Assembly: GCF_030253575.1 (NCBI RefSeq)
Contig: NC_080567.1
Location: 17,301,001 to 17,365,000 of the forward strand
Direction: 5' to 3'
From: Rhododendron vialii
Lineage: Eukaryota > Streptophyta > Magnoliopsida > Ericales > Ericaceae
DNA length: 64,000 nt
Shown piece by piece: positions 21,779 to 37,500 of this stretch. A program made the translations under genes and the position numbers. The notes beneath the pieces are model-generated. The model was not told the origin of the DNA and did not search any database. It worked only from the letters and a program-made list of their open reading frames with translations. Within the stretch, counting starts at the first letter, position 1; each line of letters begins with the position of its first letter.

Positions 21779-24700
21779 CGAAGAAGAAATGCTGGATGGC
21801 ATCCTTTTATGCTATGGTTTGGACAAGCAACTTTCAAGTAGGGTTTCACACGGTCCGAATTTGTACAGTTGTATAGAAATCGAGTAGTCCGACCATTCCA
21901 AACCGTTCTAGGAAGATGAGAACTAAAACCTAACCACTATCTATGTGGCTGTTTCAAGACCTCTTTTGTAGTACCCATTTATCTACTCCTTTATGGGCAT
22001 GCAAGTTATCCAAACACTACTATAATTATGTAGCCAATTAATAACTAGATTAAAATGCCCTTTTGCTTATCATCAGCATGCATTAGTTAATTATCGTTTG
22101 GTTATCACCAAGATTAGTTAATTAATCGTGTTAACTTTTTGACAAGATAATAAAGCTAGAGGTAACTTACGTAATCCATGAAATGGGTTGGCGTTTTAGT
22201 CATCTCCAACTAAAGTTGCATATATATAGATATCTCTGTGTGTGCGTGCGTGTGTCTGATTCGGCAATAATCCAGACAGTGCGAAATGTTGACCTATGGC
22301 CTCCTCAATTGGCGATTTGAATATTGGTTAATTGCCTTTGAGATTTATAAGAACCTAAAAATAAAAAAAAAAGTTCAATAAGTACTGTCACACCTAGAAA
22401 TATATAGTCCAAGCAACTGTGAATTAGAAGAAGCAGACAAACATATTAGAATTCCTCTCTTTCATGCATAATTATCTTTTAAACGTGTTTGATGGGCCTG
22501 TGAGCATCTTACTAAAGATCAGGCAGTGACGGATCCAGAACTTGATTTAGGGGAAATCATTCATGATAATCTTCCGAAAAGAATTCTCACAATCATTTGT
22601 ATCATTATTTTTTTAGAAACCAAAATCCCTAACTGGATATACTTATACACCAGCTCAAAAATATGTTTCGTTTCAACAAAGCCCCTAATTACCCCCAAAA
22701 AAAAGAGTCTAATTGGACGTTTATCAATATAATCTTCTCACTTTTGACCAAAAAAAATTGTAGATTAAAACCGAGCATCAAAATCTGAAGTTATATTAAA
22801 GACAAAAAAAAAAACTTTAGAATTCGTAGGAGGGCATGCTTATTAAGTTCATACACTTAGGAGAACTACATAGATTTTTAAGGGGATGAAAGAAATTAAC
22901 ATAAGTCAAAATTCATTGGGGACCGATAGTCGTTACCAAAAAATCAAGGGGCACAAGGGAACTGCTTTTGGCATAGCGGGCCCCTAATGGGAGCTTGCAA
23001 AAAGGGTGGGTTTCAAGTGAAAAAATAATTTAGTGTGGTGACATTATAAAATTGTAATGGGTTATTTATTATTTCGAAAAACAAAATTCGGTATGGTAGT
23101 AGTAGGCTTTGTTTGGATCCTATGGAAAAGAAAGGAAAAAGTGAAAATAATTTTCCCTTGTTTGGTTTGAGAGGAAACAAAAAAGAAAATAACAAAACAA
23201 AGAAGAATTTTCCTCTCCATTTTCCTTTCATTTCCTTTCCTTTCTTCGACTTGATTTATCCCATGTTTTTTGGAATGTTAACAGCCCCTTTGGATGGAGG
23301 GGTGAGAAAATAGAAGAAATTGGTGTGTTCTCCCTTATTAGTGAGAAAAGAAAAGAAAGGGGGTGTGATTTCTCACCCTCCCATCCAAATAACAGTGAGA
23401 ATTCAAATTCTCAAGCGACTAATCTTTTCTCCGGCGACTCTCCGGCAAGCTGAAACTCTCTCCCTCTCTTCTCCGGCAAACCTGGTACTCTCTCTCTCTC
23501 TCTCTCTCTTTTCTCCGGCGATGCACAGCCACTCGTCTGACGACGATCCGAATCATCCGATGAGGGGTGGACCACACGCTCCCCTTTCTCATGGAATCTC
23601 GCCATTTTTGGTGAGAAATGGAACTGGGCTTAGGAGGGGTTCTGGTCTCCCTCCGTCTCTCACCCTCGATCTCTCGCCTTGTTTCCCTTCCAAACGAGGG
23701 AGAGATTGAGCTCTCTCCCCGTCTCCTTTCTTCTCGCGCGAACTCTCGTGTACCAAACGGGCTGTAAAATCAGTACTTTGAGGGCAAATGTGATAATCAG
23801 TAATTTGAGAGAGTTAACAGTAATGAATCCTTGTCAAAAGAACACCAACCGGGATCTGGCAAACCTGGGAATGGCGTGGCAATTGCAACAAACGTTCCTC
23901 TCTTCTGCCTCTCCTTGTTCGTTACCTCCACGGCAGAAAAGAAGCCTTGCTCTTTCACTAGATAATCCTCTGTTCAAGGTGACTATTTTATCAGCCATTT
24001 TATGCTCAATTGGTGTTACTCTTCTCGCTTCTTTCTGTATTACATGTCCAAGATTTTTAATTGTGAATGTGAATTTGCCCCTCTGAAATAGTTTTCATCC
24101 TCAAATCGACTCCTAGATGCTTCTATTCATCGCAAGGTTCCGGAATCTATTAGTAGTTAATTGGTTTGGTTTAGATTGTGAGGGAAGTTTTTTGGTAATC
24201 AGTGTAGAGAAATAGAAAGAGAAATTAGATTAATTGAAGAAAAAACTTATAAGAGAAATTAGATTAATAATTGAAGAAAAAACTTATGAGAGACCATGTG
24301 CAGAGAGAGGAATAGGGTTTGGTGACCCAAAACAAACACATTGTTAAAGCATTTAAATATCTAAATAACACCCAATACAAAATACAATTCTTAACAACCA
24401 AAAACAACAACAAATTTTAATATTAAATTTTGAAAAAAAAAACCCCGAAACAATGAGGACGCCTTGGCCCCCATATGCCCTCAAGTAGACCCGTCTCTAA
24501 CTCAAGTAGCTACATTCGTCTATGCCATTAGACATGAATTTATTTGACCGGGATTGAACTCGGCTCAAAAATATTTCCCTCATATGCAAACAATCTAAAT
24601 GCCTTAACCAGTTAACCTGGTAGTAGTTAGTGGACCACAAAGGTATTTTACAAGATGGCTTCAGGATAGCAAGCACTCTTTCTCAAGTTAGGTTGCAGTG

Positions 24701-26205
24701 GTGAGAACAAATGGGAACCTTTCAACACCTTAATTAAGAGAAGTGGCAAATCATTATTAGAACAAAAATGGGGTTGTTGGAAAGCCCAATTTGCTCAAAT
24801 CACAAAAAAAAAAAAAAAAAAAAAAAGACAACAAGAGGAGAGGGAGGGAGAGGAAATCAACTGGTAATAATGATTGCAAAAAAGTGGGGATTCCGTGATG
24901 GGCGGGTGGGACCTGAAAGTCACATAATTCGCGTGCGGAAGCGTGAAAGCGTTTTTGAAATACATCTTGATCTACTAAAATTCGCGAGAACGAGGATTGA
25001 AAGCACGAGCGCAATATGAGAATTGAGAACGCTGACACGAGATATTTTGAAGGATTATGTGACTAATGGTGAGACTCAAACTTCATCTAACAAATCATTA
25101 TCCAGCATAAAATGATCACACCAATTTCTTGGTACGATCTCCTCTGTCCTGAAAATCTCTATGCTTTTGTGTCGAGGGGTTTCCAACATATATAATGACG
25201 ACACCTATTTCTCCCATCAGTTCGACGTTTCTCCTACACCTCCTCCACCACACAACCCACTAGGAGTGCGAGCCACGTGTCAACTTTCCAACTCCTTCCA
25301 TGAACTCAGAAATGCCATTAATCATTAGCACCTTCACTTGTGGATATCATAGTTAATTCAAAAGGTCTCTGCGCACATACCAAGCACGTTAGATGGAGTA
25401 AAATTTAGGACCCAGTGCGGCGCCATCCTTGGCGTATGTCTCCAAACCGCTTACTTTGGGTCGTTAACTTGACTAAAGCTCGTTTATGATCGATTCACTC
25501 AATAAACAAGTCATGCTAGAAAACGTTTTTAAACTGGTTAAGTTTTTGTATTAAACTAGAACAATTCATTGCTCTACATTAAAATATATTCAATCTTAGC
25601 ATTTGATTCAATCATAGCATTTGACTCAATCATAGCATTTGACTCATTGGGTTTTAATCGAGCTGATCAATAGCCGCCCTGAGTAATTTCAAATTTTTAT
25701 ACATAATAAGTCAAACAAGCTGGTTTACGTAGCAACTTGTTCAAGCTAGATTTAAAATATTGACGAGCTTGAAAGAAATATTCAAACTTGATTTATTTAT
25801 GTAACAAATTAATACTATTAAACAAGCTTTTAACGAGCACAAACTAGGCCAAACTTGATTTGTTTGGCCGCCCTACTCAGAGAATGTTGAGCACTTGCAA
25901 AATATTGAGCACTGGTTCAAATCTTACTTTTGTTAACTTTTCTTTCTAATATTCTCCTCCTGCAGAGAAATCATTTGTGACAGAAACCAATAGCCACATA
26001 AAAAATGGATAACTGATTTTATAATTTACCACAAAATCTTCCCTAGTCCAATATGCCAATATGGGATACACACATCTATAAATCAGCATTGCACTCTTTC
26101 AGTGTATTGGTTGAGAGGAACACTGTCATTTAATTAGTGGTTATGTTCAGTAGTTGTTAGTGACCAGAAAAGCACTGATTTTGGAAAACAAAATTTTACC
26201 GGTGT
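21779..26205. other. Intergenic region, no gene recognised
   Basis: AT-rich DNA. It includes a GT-rich patch (about 22239-22256), a Lys/Phe-rich low-complexity stretch at 23100-23260, a (CT)n run at about 23486-23511, and an A-run at 24805-24826. A 22-bp motif with TAGCATTTGA occurs three times at about 25595-25645. No splice-linked coding exons were found. Confidence 0.5.
25480..25870. repeat. Dispersed repeat related to sequences in the SWIB introns
   Basis: Shares GAGCTTGAAAGA, ATATTCAAACTTGA, TTTTTAACGAG/CTTTTAACGAG and CTTGATTTGTTT with 54560-54825 and 60890-61280. This is a high-copy non-coding family, and its class is undetermined. Confidence 0.45.
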
Positions 26206-26210
26206 ACAAG

Positions 26211-27826
<1,616 letters not shown>

Positions 27827-30118
27827 AGTGATAACCACTTTTATGCACTAGGTAGGGAACAAAGAGCTGGAAACGAGTCGAGTCGAGTTGAGTTTTGCTG
27901 AGATTGGCTGGAAAAAATTAGTTCAATCCGAGCTTGGCGGCTCGAGCTCAAATAATCGAGTTCAAGCTTGTCTAGTGTTTGAGAAATTGGAGCTGTCTCG
28001 AGCTCTAGACAAGCTTATGTAAATGAGCCAAGCTCGATCGTGGACTCGGAGGTTGGATAAGAGGAATCAAGCTCTGACTAAATCTACAAGGATTGTATAA
28101 TAATCTATGAAGCACGGATACTTCTAGATGAGAATCGTATCTGTATCAGATACAGATACTCCTTCGATACTCGCGGATACGAATCCTAGAAGTATCCACA
28201 ATATATATGAATATTAATCTTTTAAAGCTAGTTTGAAATATCATATTCTTTTTGGATACTTGAACGTACACGTATCCGAACTTTATTGCATAGTAGTAGA
28301 GTAAAATTGTTAGGAATAAAGAAAATGATATATTTGTAGCACTTAACTTAATTTTTAGAGAGAGGGAGACATAGTGAGATTCTAAGAAGTATCTTCTTTT
28401 TAAATGTTATCGTACCACCGTATCCGTATCGTCACCATACCACATCATGTCGTGTTCATATCCCATACCAATATCCATGCTTTATAGATCATAATTGGGG
28501 TTTTTAGAACACGAGCCGAGCTCAAGTATGCAAGCAAGAATGTACTCAAGCTCAACTCAATTCCTAAACGAGTCTAAAAACACTAGGTTCCAGGTTCGTC
28601 TATCAGGTAAATAACCTAAGCTTCAAAGAGCTCTTTCTAAGAAAATTATAAAAACTAGACATAGCAGAAATTAGATCGCACTAACCTTTGACAAATGTTG
28701 TTCAAGATGAACACCAACCCTCACACTCTGTGGATATAGATATAGGTGTGTTCTAACCTATGCAAGACTTGCTGCTTTGATTGATGGATATCACAAGCTT
28801 ATATAGATGTTAGATTAGGGACCCGGCCTCAGACTGTATTCGGTTTGGGTTACCCAACCATTTCTCTCCACACACCATTTCCACTAGTTTTCTCCCCAAT
28901 TGTTACTCCCGTTTTTCAATTCTCTCTCCACTCATTACACCAAAAATCTTCATCAAAATTCAAACCAAACATAGCCTTTTAAGTTTCCTTCCACCAAAGA
29001 AACTTAAACTTGTAAAATGGAACTTAAACAGTATGATGGAGAAAGTGGAAGTATTGCCGTGACAAGGAAAAATAATAAAAACCAGTGAGTTAGAAAGGAA
29101 GAAAATTGGTCGTTTAATTTGGCCGTTGCATTTTGGGTGGTTATACACCAAGATGAGATATTGAGCTAGAATCGTACGGCGAAATGCAATCTGATTATTG
29201 TGGAATTTCAGGATGTCGTACATGGTGAAGAGACTTAAATATTCTACAGGCATGATCGTAACTTGAGGTACTGGGTAGTATATAATACATTTTCTCTAAA
29301 TCTCTATGCAAATGTATTCTATTGATTATTAGGTATTTGAATTTATTTGATTTACGAGCTCACATTGTTAAATCCTGTGGTTGTCACTTTTTGGAATGAT
29401 TCGAAAAATATTTGGCTAAAAGTCATGGAGAAGATAGGTACCACTGTAACCCACCGAGTAGAATGAGAAGATACCCACCGAGTAGAATGAGTAACGAGAT
29501 GTGATTTATTCCCTTGAGGAAAATCCAGTGTATTTTTCATGCTGCCCTAGTAGCACCCACAAGATTTGACTTTGGGGTGTTCGCATATAACCGAGATGGC
29601 GGTAAGAATGCAAAATGACAATGCACGGCAAAATCAATATACACGGCAATAAATAATGTGCATTTTATTTTGCATTCTTACCATAAATAAAGTGCATTTT
29701 GTTTATTGCCATGTATATTGATTTGCATTTCTTACCATAAATAAAGTGCATTTAGTTTCCATCCATTTTGCCGTGTATATTTAGTTGCCTTTGATTCCAT
29801 AAATAAAGTGCATTTTATTGCCGTAGAATTAGGAATAGCAATAGCAATAGCCTTTGATTTGCCTTACCGTAAATTATTGTTGTGAGAGCCAATTAATTAC
29901 AGGGGTCTTAGAATGAGAATGAATAAAGGGTGAAGATTTATGTAGAAAAGTGTGTTACAAATCCAACGGTGGAGGAAAAAAATATGGGCCACCACACCGT
30001 CGCGATTTGTATTATAGACATTACGAATTTTCCATTCCATTCTTTGTGTGATCAATGTTTTTGCCATTTTTTAATTTATATTCTCAAACTCTTGTTTCCT
30101 CTAATTAATAAAATAGTT
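27827..30118. other. Intergenic region, no gene recognised
   Basis: A GAGTCGAGTTGAG-type low-complexity stretch lies near 27875-28060, and a short hairpin around TATCTGTATCAGATACAGATA near 28138-28158. From 29640 to 29825 the string CCATAAATAAAGTGCATTT recurs. No coding exons are evident. Confidence 0.45.
29640..29825. repeat. Short interspersed tandem motif (ATAAATAAAGTGCATTT)
   Basis: The CATAAATAAAGTGCATTT string occurs three times, at about 29682, 29733 and 29799, with a fourth degenerate copy (AATAAATAATGTGCATTTT) at 29649. GCCGTGTATAT and GCCATGTATATTGAT elements lie between copies. Confidence 0.6.
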
Positions 30119-30274
30119 GTGATAATGCCAAAACTATTTTTGTTAGTGCCAAAATTCCAGTGCATAAAAGACTTGCGTTGCCAGTGCATAAAAGACTTGT
30201 GTACACTGAACATGATACAAGCCTTTTATGCACTGGAATTTTGACACTAACAAAAACAGTTTTGGCATTATCAC
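30119..30274. mobile_element. Hairpin MITE (156 bp) with near-perfect arms
   Basis: GTGATAATGCCAAAACTATT at the left is mirrored by AACAGTTTTGGCATTATCAC at the right. TTGTTAGTG, CAAAATTCCAGTGCATAAAAG and their complements continue inward. The stem is about 52 bp with few mismatches. The loop contains a second direct copy of CCAGTGCATAAAAGACTTG. Confidence 0.85.
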
Positions 30275-32175
30275 TTCCCATAAAATATTGCGAAATCAAT
30301 TACGTTATATTGGATCATAAATTCCGTCCCAGCCCAGCACTTAGTACCCACCCATATATTTTACTATGATATAAGCAATCTTCTTATTTGTTGACCTAAC
30401 TTATATTCAGTCAAAAGAATCAAAACGAACCTCTCTTTTTTTAGCATAAACTTTTTGTAATAATTAATAACCTAAATGCTTTGATGTCTATTTTTTTTTA
30501 TTGTTTTGAAAATCTTGACAGAACAGTTACAAAACTCGATTTTATTCGAGTAGTGTTTTCGAAAAAAAATGTCAACCCAATTCTTGATTGAATTCACGAT
30601 TTGACTATCTTTGTAAGATTTGCTGAGAATAAATTTGGGTAACTGTTTGGTGCTCTTACTTAATTTGACAAGTTCCACATCAAATTCCTATTGCAAGGTT
30701 TTGCAACAAGTACCGCAAGGGAATGGGAGATAAAAGTCACAACAATTTTTTTACTTTCTTAGATTCCTTTTGTCGAGACGGATGATTAATCAAAAAAATA
30801 TAAAGCAAATCTAATAAAAAATTTAAAAAAAAACGAACAAAACACACTAAACGAAGGGAAAAAAAAGTTTACAAGAACCCACCCTTAATAGTATCGCAAG
30901 ACTTAAGAGTGTTTGCTTACTAACCCTCTCAAACTTCGTAAGCGAGAGACTTAACTGGGCATTGGATGCATTCTGAGTAGTTGATGATACCAATTATTTA
31001 TTTTTTAATTATTTATTTTTTGTCAAAATGGCAGAAATTTTGTTGATATCAAGCAATCCAATAAATAAAAGAAAATGGTTATCTTGCCCTAGAGAATCAG
31101 TTCAAAAAATAAATAAATAAATCTTGCCTTGAGAACACAATAATCAATCAGGAGGTCTAGCTTTCCAAGTCTTCCAAAGTTGAAATCCCGGTATACATGG
31201 GATTGTTTCTATGTTTGCCCATTCCACAATTGTTTGCGATGTTGATATAGATTTTGATTCTACCATCAAATTCTGCTGTAGATTTTAAATTTCATATTTT
31301 AGTAGAAGCATATTCTACAATTTGGTAAACCCTCCAAATTGATTCTATAAAAAGCTAGAATCTAAAAATCTGCAAAAATATTTCATCAGGCCAGCTGTAT
31401 GATGGTGAAATTGGTCTACTAGGACCAACTAATATGAAAATGAATGTGCGGTACAGAATAAGTCGACATATGAGATATGGATGCAGAGAATGCTGGCAAA
31501 CAAGTTTGGAGAGAGAGAGAGAGGGAATATGGGAAATATGTCAAAAGGGTTGGGCACTAAGGGAAGGAAAAAATTATTTGCTTATCAGATGGATTAGGAA
31601 AAGGATAACGTACCATAACAAAAAAAGATTAGAATTGCGCACCTTGTAGTATTTTAAAGTAGCCAAGGACTGAACACCATATGCAGAAAAAGACTGGCTC
31701 CACCATTGTCCTCTTATATCTCAGTGCATGCTCTGCAAATAATATAAACACAATTTCATGGACACAAATTGGAATCCAACTTATGGGTTCTCCTTTAATC
31801 ATTCTCACCCTTCTTCAGTCTAAAATAATACTTAGCAGATAAAAAGGAAGAGAAAGAATATTGAGGAAAGACTTTGCTGATAAGTTCGGCCTATATTAGT
31901 AGTTACTCAAGTCAGTGGAAGCTATCGATGTTTAGTGATCTTTTGTTTAGTTTTTCGTAGATTGTTATTCTATAACTAACAGGGAAAGCATAAATTCTCC
32001 CACCCGCTGCACGGATATCCTACGCTTTTTATCTGAGAAGTGACAGGTGCAGATACAAAGTTTGGGAACAAATTTTTTACTCCAATTCTTGCCCATATTG
32101 TAGTAGAAGCTTAATTTGTGTCAAGCAAAAAGATGCCAAGCATCTTCATCTATGCTTTTTGAGAAAGAGTAATGC

Positions 32176-32298
32176 TATATAGCAACAATAAGGACCATTA
32201 ATAGAGTCACACTGAAATTTTGGAACCGGGACCCTGTAGTGTAGGGGTGCATTACAGGATCCCGTGTCCCAAAATATAACACTGCAGTTGCTAAGAGT
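32176..32298. repeat. Possible foldback MITE
   Basis: TAGCAAC..ACTGAAATTTTGG..CGGGACCCTGTAGTG is imperfectly mirrored by CATTACAGGATCCCG..CCAAAATATAACACTGCAGTTGCTA around a short loop at about 32247. Confidence 0.45.
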
Positions 32299-32821
32299 CA
32301 TCCCAAGTAGGAACCACACAACTAGAATTTTGAAATGATTCATCAGAACTTTGGGGACACAATTTTTCACACAGTCAACAAATAGAGAAAAGTTAGAGCA
32401 TCACTGTTTCAAATATAAGACCTGTATTCTGTGGATTACGGACACGAATCCGGTTCTTTTTTGCTACAATAAAAACCAAAAAAGAGATTTAAGGGGAAAA
32501 AAAAGAGACTTTCCCTCTCCATTATAATTGTGAAGCTTATTATATGGAAACTTCGTTTTTTCTCAAATTTTGTAAAAGTTAAAGGAATCTAAGTGTCCAA
32601 TTTTGTTATGTGATTGGACAAGACTAACAACTTTACCCTCGTCGTATCAGGTTGACAGCAACGCGTAGTGGGAATAGAAAACTCCATGCATCATTGACCG
32701 AAACAAAATTGTGAATGCAAACATAAAAATAGGTTCAAGAATATCTTTCTCAGAAGATTACCATTAAAAGTTGGAAAGAACAGATCACAGATTGAACTTT
32801 ATTCCTGATGATAAAAAGGAA

Positions 32822-33270
32822 AAAGATTGCTCTTTGTTCCTGGCTTTCAAATGTATGGTGCATCAGTTCGAAAATTGCATTGATCGTCCTAAGTGATGGC
32901 CTATTGCCTATTGACTGATCAAAACAAAATTGTAGACCTATTGCCTGGGCAGCTACTGCAAGAGTTGCGTATCCAAAGGAGTTCGGAATAATCCTATTCA
33001 AAAGATTGCTCTTTGTTCCTGACTTTCAAATGTATGGTGCATCACTTCGAAAATTGCATTGATCTTCATAATTTTACACTCTGATATTTTCCTAGGCCTA
33101 ATTTAATGAACATTTCACCAGAAAAGCGTCATCAATTATTAGACCTATTACTTGTAGGTATAACAATTGATGACCTATTGCCTATTGACTGTTAAAAAAT
33201 AAAATTGTCAGACTTATTGCCTAGGCAGCTACTGCAAGAATTGCGTATCCAAAGGAGTTCAGAATAATCA
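32822..33270. repeat. Direct duplication, second copy interrupted
   Basis: AAAAGATTGCTCTTTGTTCCTG begins copies at about 32822 and 33001. Further on, GACCTATTGCCTATTGACTG and GGCAGCTACTGCAAGA..TTGCGTATCCAAAGGAGTTC also recur. About 100 bp of unrelated DNA splits the second copy near 33070-33170. Confidence 0.75.
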
Positions 33271-34208
33271 TTTTTAAATCAGAAGCCTGGAAGCCTAGTA
33301 TATGTTGCTGACAGTTCGACAAAAAAAAAAAAAAATTTTTAGCAGATTTTAACCTATTAGCAAATTAATTTTATAATTTAAGGTCAAATCTAACACTACG
33401 ATGTATAGTAAGTCGCTGAATGCAGCTATATATATAAACAGTTCAAAGACAGTATAAACCACCCAACAACAATAACAAGACAATAAAACAAAAGAATATT
33501 GTTTTCGGCAAGAGCAAAGGAAATAAAATGATAGCAAAAGAACAAGGATTTACAGAAATGCATGTCACATCAGGATCCATTTGGAAGGCCATACACAAAA
33601 TCCCAATCTTAAGATGCATGGAAAGGAGGAAAGGACTATATGTTGTCCATTGAGGTACCGAGAACTCTGTACAGACTGTACTGTCAAATGAGAAAAACTT
33701 ACGTACATGGCATGCATAAACGACACACATTATCGAAACAATTACGTCAAAACAATTAAAACACCAAATGAACAAAGAAATGTTTGTGAACAATCTGGCT
33801 ATCGTTGTACTGAGATTTGAGGTGCTCCCACTTCCCTCACATATATATCATGACAAAGCTTCTTAGCGTTCAATATGATGGTTCTATGCATGGAATGTAT
33901 TTAATATGGCCAACCATTCACAATAGTATTCATCTGTCGCACGTTCTCATTTTTCACCAGTTGTTTAGAATTTTTCGTCTGCAAGGCAGTTGAGAATAAT
34001 TTCATATGAGGACGGCATACACGATGAGAGACAGAGTGAGTGAGAGAGCGGGATGATGCCAATCTGATAAAGGGAAAATGAAATCAGAGAGTGGATTCTG
34101 AGATGGTGTTGGAATACTTTAAGATACAAGGTGGGAACCCACCATGGAGGCTAGGCCTATCACAGAACCTTTTACCATGTAAGATCCTCGTTCCTGTGCC
34201 GGCCATTG

Positions 34209-34215
34209 TATATAT
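34209..34215 (+). promoter_or_regulatory. Candidate TATA box of the ABCG14-like gene
   Basis: TATATAT in the context CATTGTATATATATGTG, about 190 bp upstream of the ATG at 34402. The position is plausible, but no transcript start is known. Confidence 0.3.
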
Positions 34216-34401
34216 ATGTGTTGTCCAGTTCACTTTGAGAAGCCAAGTTAAAAGCAACTGCTTAACTTCTCTCCTTTTGCCCCCCAATTATAACCAACGC
34301 ACTACCTCCAAAAAAAGAAAGAAGAAGCATTACCATCGGTTGAACTTGGACATTCCCTTCCAGTGTGTCGTCTCAAACCAGAACGTAGAAGCAGCAACGC
34401 C

Positions 34402-34513
34402 ATGGCGACTCCGTCAATTGCGTCGGAAACCCATCATGAAGCTGTCCTTGCTAACCCTGTACAGGCCAAATCAAAATCCTTTCTACAGCTCCCTTTACAT
34501 CAAATAACTTTGA

Positions 34514-34561
<48 letters not shown>

Positions 34562-37500
34562 CACGCAATAAACACAGTTTCACGGGCACCAAAAAAGGAA
34601 CGTCGTATGCCACATGTCCTAAATTGTGGTACGGTAGGAGTAGGCTTCTAACAGAATTCGAACTCACTTTTCCAAGAGACAAACAACCAATTGAACTATT
34701 GTTTTCCAAGTTATTTATGCAAAGCACGTTTCTAAGAGCATAGCATGCAATTATTCAGTTTATTATATTCGATTTTCTGAAGAGCATATTATGCATAGTA
34801 TCACCATTTTGGAACAAAGTCGTGTCGTACCATATTTCAGAAAGTACGTACGAAAGCATAATTTGTTTGGGTATTTGCGTTTCCTGATAGCACTAGCTTG
34901 TAATTTACTAAACTAACCAAAAGTAACCAAACTATTACTGTTTTCAACTAAGCTACAATTCTAGCACCTCTTTCTCGTGTGAGGTTTATTTATGCAGATT
35001 TTCGCAATTTACTTGCAGTTTGAGGACGTGGTTTACAAAGCGAGGTTGGAGCCAAAAGGATTCTGCTGTGGTGCAACATCAAGCTCTAAAGAGAAGACCA
35101 TATTAAATGGGCTGACGGGTATGGTTTGTCCAGGAGAGCTACTAGCAATGCTTGGCCCAACGGGGAGTGGAAAAACCACTCTCCTTACAGCCCTTGGAGG
35201 CCGACACACTGGAAAGCTGTCCGGAAAAATCACATACAACGGTCAGCCCTTTTCTGGTTCCATCAGACGGAGAACAGGATTTGTCGCGCAGCAGGATACC
35301 CTATACCCTCATCTTACTGTAACCGAAACTCTTCTATTCACTGCACTTCTAAGGCTACCCAATAGCATGGCCAATGATGAGAAAGTTGAGCACGTAGAGC
35401 GAGTTATCACTGAGTTGGGACTAACTCGGTGTCGGAACAGCATGATAGGAGGACCACTGGTTAGAGGGATATCAGGTGGGGAGAAGAAGAGGGTGAGTAT
35501 AGGCCAAGAACTGCTAATTAACCCAAGCTTACTATTGCTTGATGAACCCACCTCAGGTTTGGACTCAACCACAGCTCAACAGATACTGACCACAATCAAA
35601 CAGCTTGCTAATTGGGGTAGGACTGTGATCACTACCATTCACCAGCCCTCGAGCCGACTCTACCATATGTTTGATAAGTTAATATTGTTGTCAGAAGGAT
35701 GCCCCATCTACTATGGTCCTGCATCCACTGCTTTGGAGTACTTTTCCTCGATTGGTTTTTCTACATCCATCACAATCAATCCGGCTGACCTCTTACTCGA
35801 TCTTGCCAATGGTAATGTTCGATCACTCTTTGAATTTATAGGCAGAAAGCTCTTGTTTCTTTGTGTTTTCTCGAAAAAGTTGAGGAAATTAAAGGGGCCA
35901 TCTGTGCAGAGTGGAACCGACCTTTAGGCAGCAATTGTTCCAAGCTTTTTTTTCATCAACATGAGACACACATATGACCGGCCTAACTGAAAGTGGTTAC
36001 AACAATATCTTTATATTAAAGCATAACGGTAACCCAACAACAAATTTTTCCCAGTGTTCAGATTCGTGTACAACGGTGAAGTTAACGTCATCCGCAACTC
36101 TCACCGAGCATAATCTGATCCTGAAATCTGTAGCTGACGGAAACACAATGGCAAACACTGATATTACAATTGATAATGTATACAGTAGTCGGGGGGACCA
36201 TGTGCTAACGTATATTTTAGTATGAAAAGAGATTAGAAACCAAGTTACTGTAGGCTCATGAGAACTGTGATGAAATGACAGGAATTGGAGCTGACTACAA
36301 TCAATCAATCGAGCAAGGAGATAAAACGGAACAAGAGCGCAAGAGAGTGAGGGATGATCTAATCTCTGCCTATGACAAGAACATTTCTACGAGATTGAAA
36401 GCTGAATTATGTAGTTCGGATGTCAATAACACCACTTATACCCAACATGCATCCACAAGTAAGTTCCTCCCTTCTCACCATTGAGAAATCAGCACATTAG
36501 CTTCAAATATCTTCCCCTTCCCCTAATTTTTATAAGTTCTTGACAAGTCTCAAGGGTCTTCTGATTTTAAATGAAACAGGGAGCAATGCAAAGCCAGAGC
36601 AATGGTGCACAAGCTGGTGGCATCAATTCAATGTGCTACTTCTGAGAGGGCTGAGGGAGCGACGACATGCAACCTTTAACAAGCTAAGAATCATCCAAGT
36701 CATAAGTGTCGCATTTCTTGGCGGACTCCTGTGGTGGCAAACTCCGACATCACATATTGCAGATCGTGTAAGATTAATGAAAACATGTATACTGTATGAT
36801 TCTATCTATAGACCTAGAGAAAGAAAACGAAAAAAAAAAACAGAGGAAAGGTTACTTAGAAAACTAAAGATCCATTTTATCTTTGAAAACAGCCAAGGAA
36901 CAGTCAAAGTCATTGAAATAGAAAACCTTAATTCCTATAGATGCTAACCGAGGGTTTCGTCTTGACTGCAGACTGGCATGATTTTCTTCTTCTCTGTGTT
37001 CTGGGGATTCTACCCTCTACACAATGCTGTTTTCACATTTCCTACAGACAGAGCAATGCTAATCAAAGAACGTTCATCTGGAATGTACCGCCTCTCCTCC
37101 TACTTTTTAGCCAGGATTGTTGGAGACCTGCCACTGGAGCTCTCGTTGCCAACTGCATTTACCTTCATATTCTATTGGATGGGTGGGCTCAAACCCAATC
37201 CAGTCACTTTCATCCTTTTCCTCCTTGTAGTCCTTTTCAATGTTCTTGTTTCACAGGGTCTTGGCTTAGCCTTTGGTGCCATTCTCATGGACCCCAGGAG
37301 TGCCACTACTTTAGCCTCAGTTACAACCATGGTCTTCCTTATGGCTGGAGGGTACTATATTCAACATATCCCTCCTTTCATAATGTGGTTGAAGTACTTG
37401 AGCTATAATTACTATTGTTACAGGCTCCTTCTTGGGGTTCAGTACAATGAGGACGCTTATTATGAGTGTTCAAATGGAACCTACTGCCGGGTTGCAGATT

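Larger units (their letters stand above)
30275..34208. other. Intergenic region upstream of the ABCG14-like gene
   Basis: No gene recognised. Holds a possible foldback MITE (32176-32298), an interrupted direct duplication (32822-33270) and AT-rich DNA. The last 500 bp or so (33830-34400) is presumably the promoter of the ABCG14-like gene. Confidence 0.5.

Noticed and set aside
24757..25038. Frame with poly-Lys/poly-Phe near the A-run at 24805
   Set aside because: Homopolymer artefact. I also looked for a retroposed gene ending in this A-run and recognised none.
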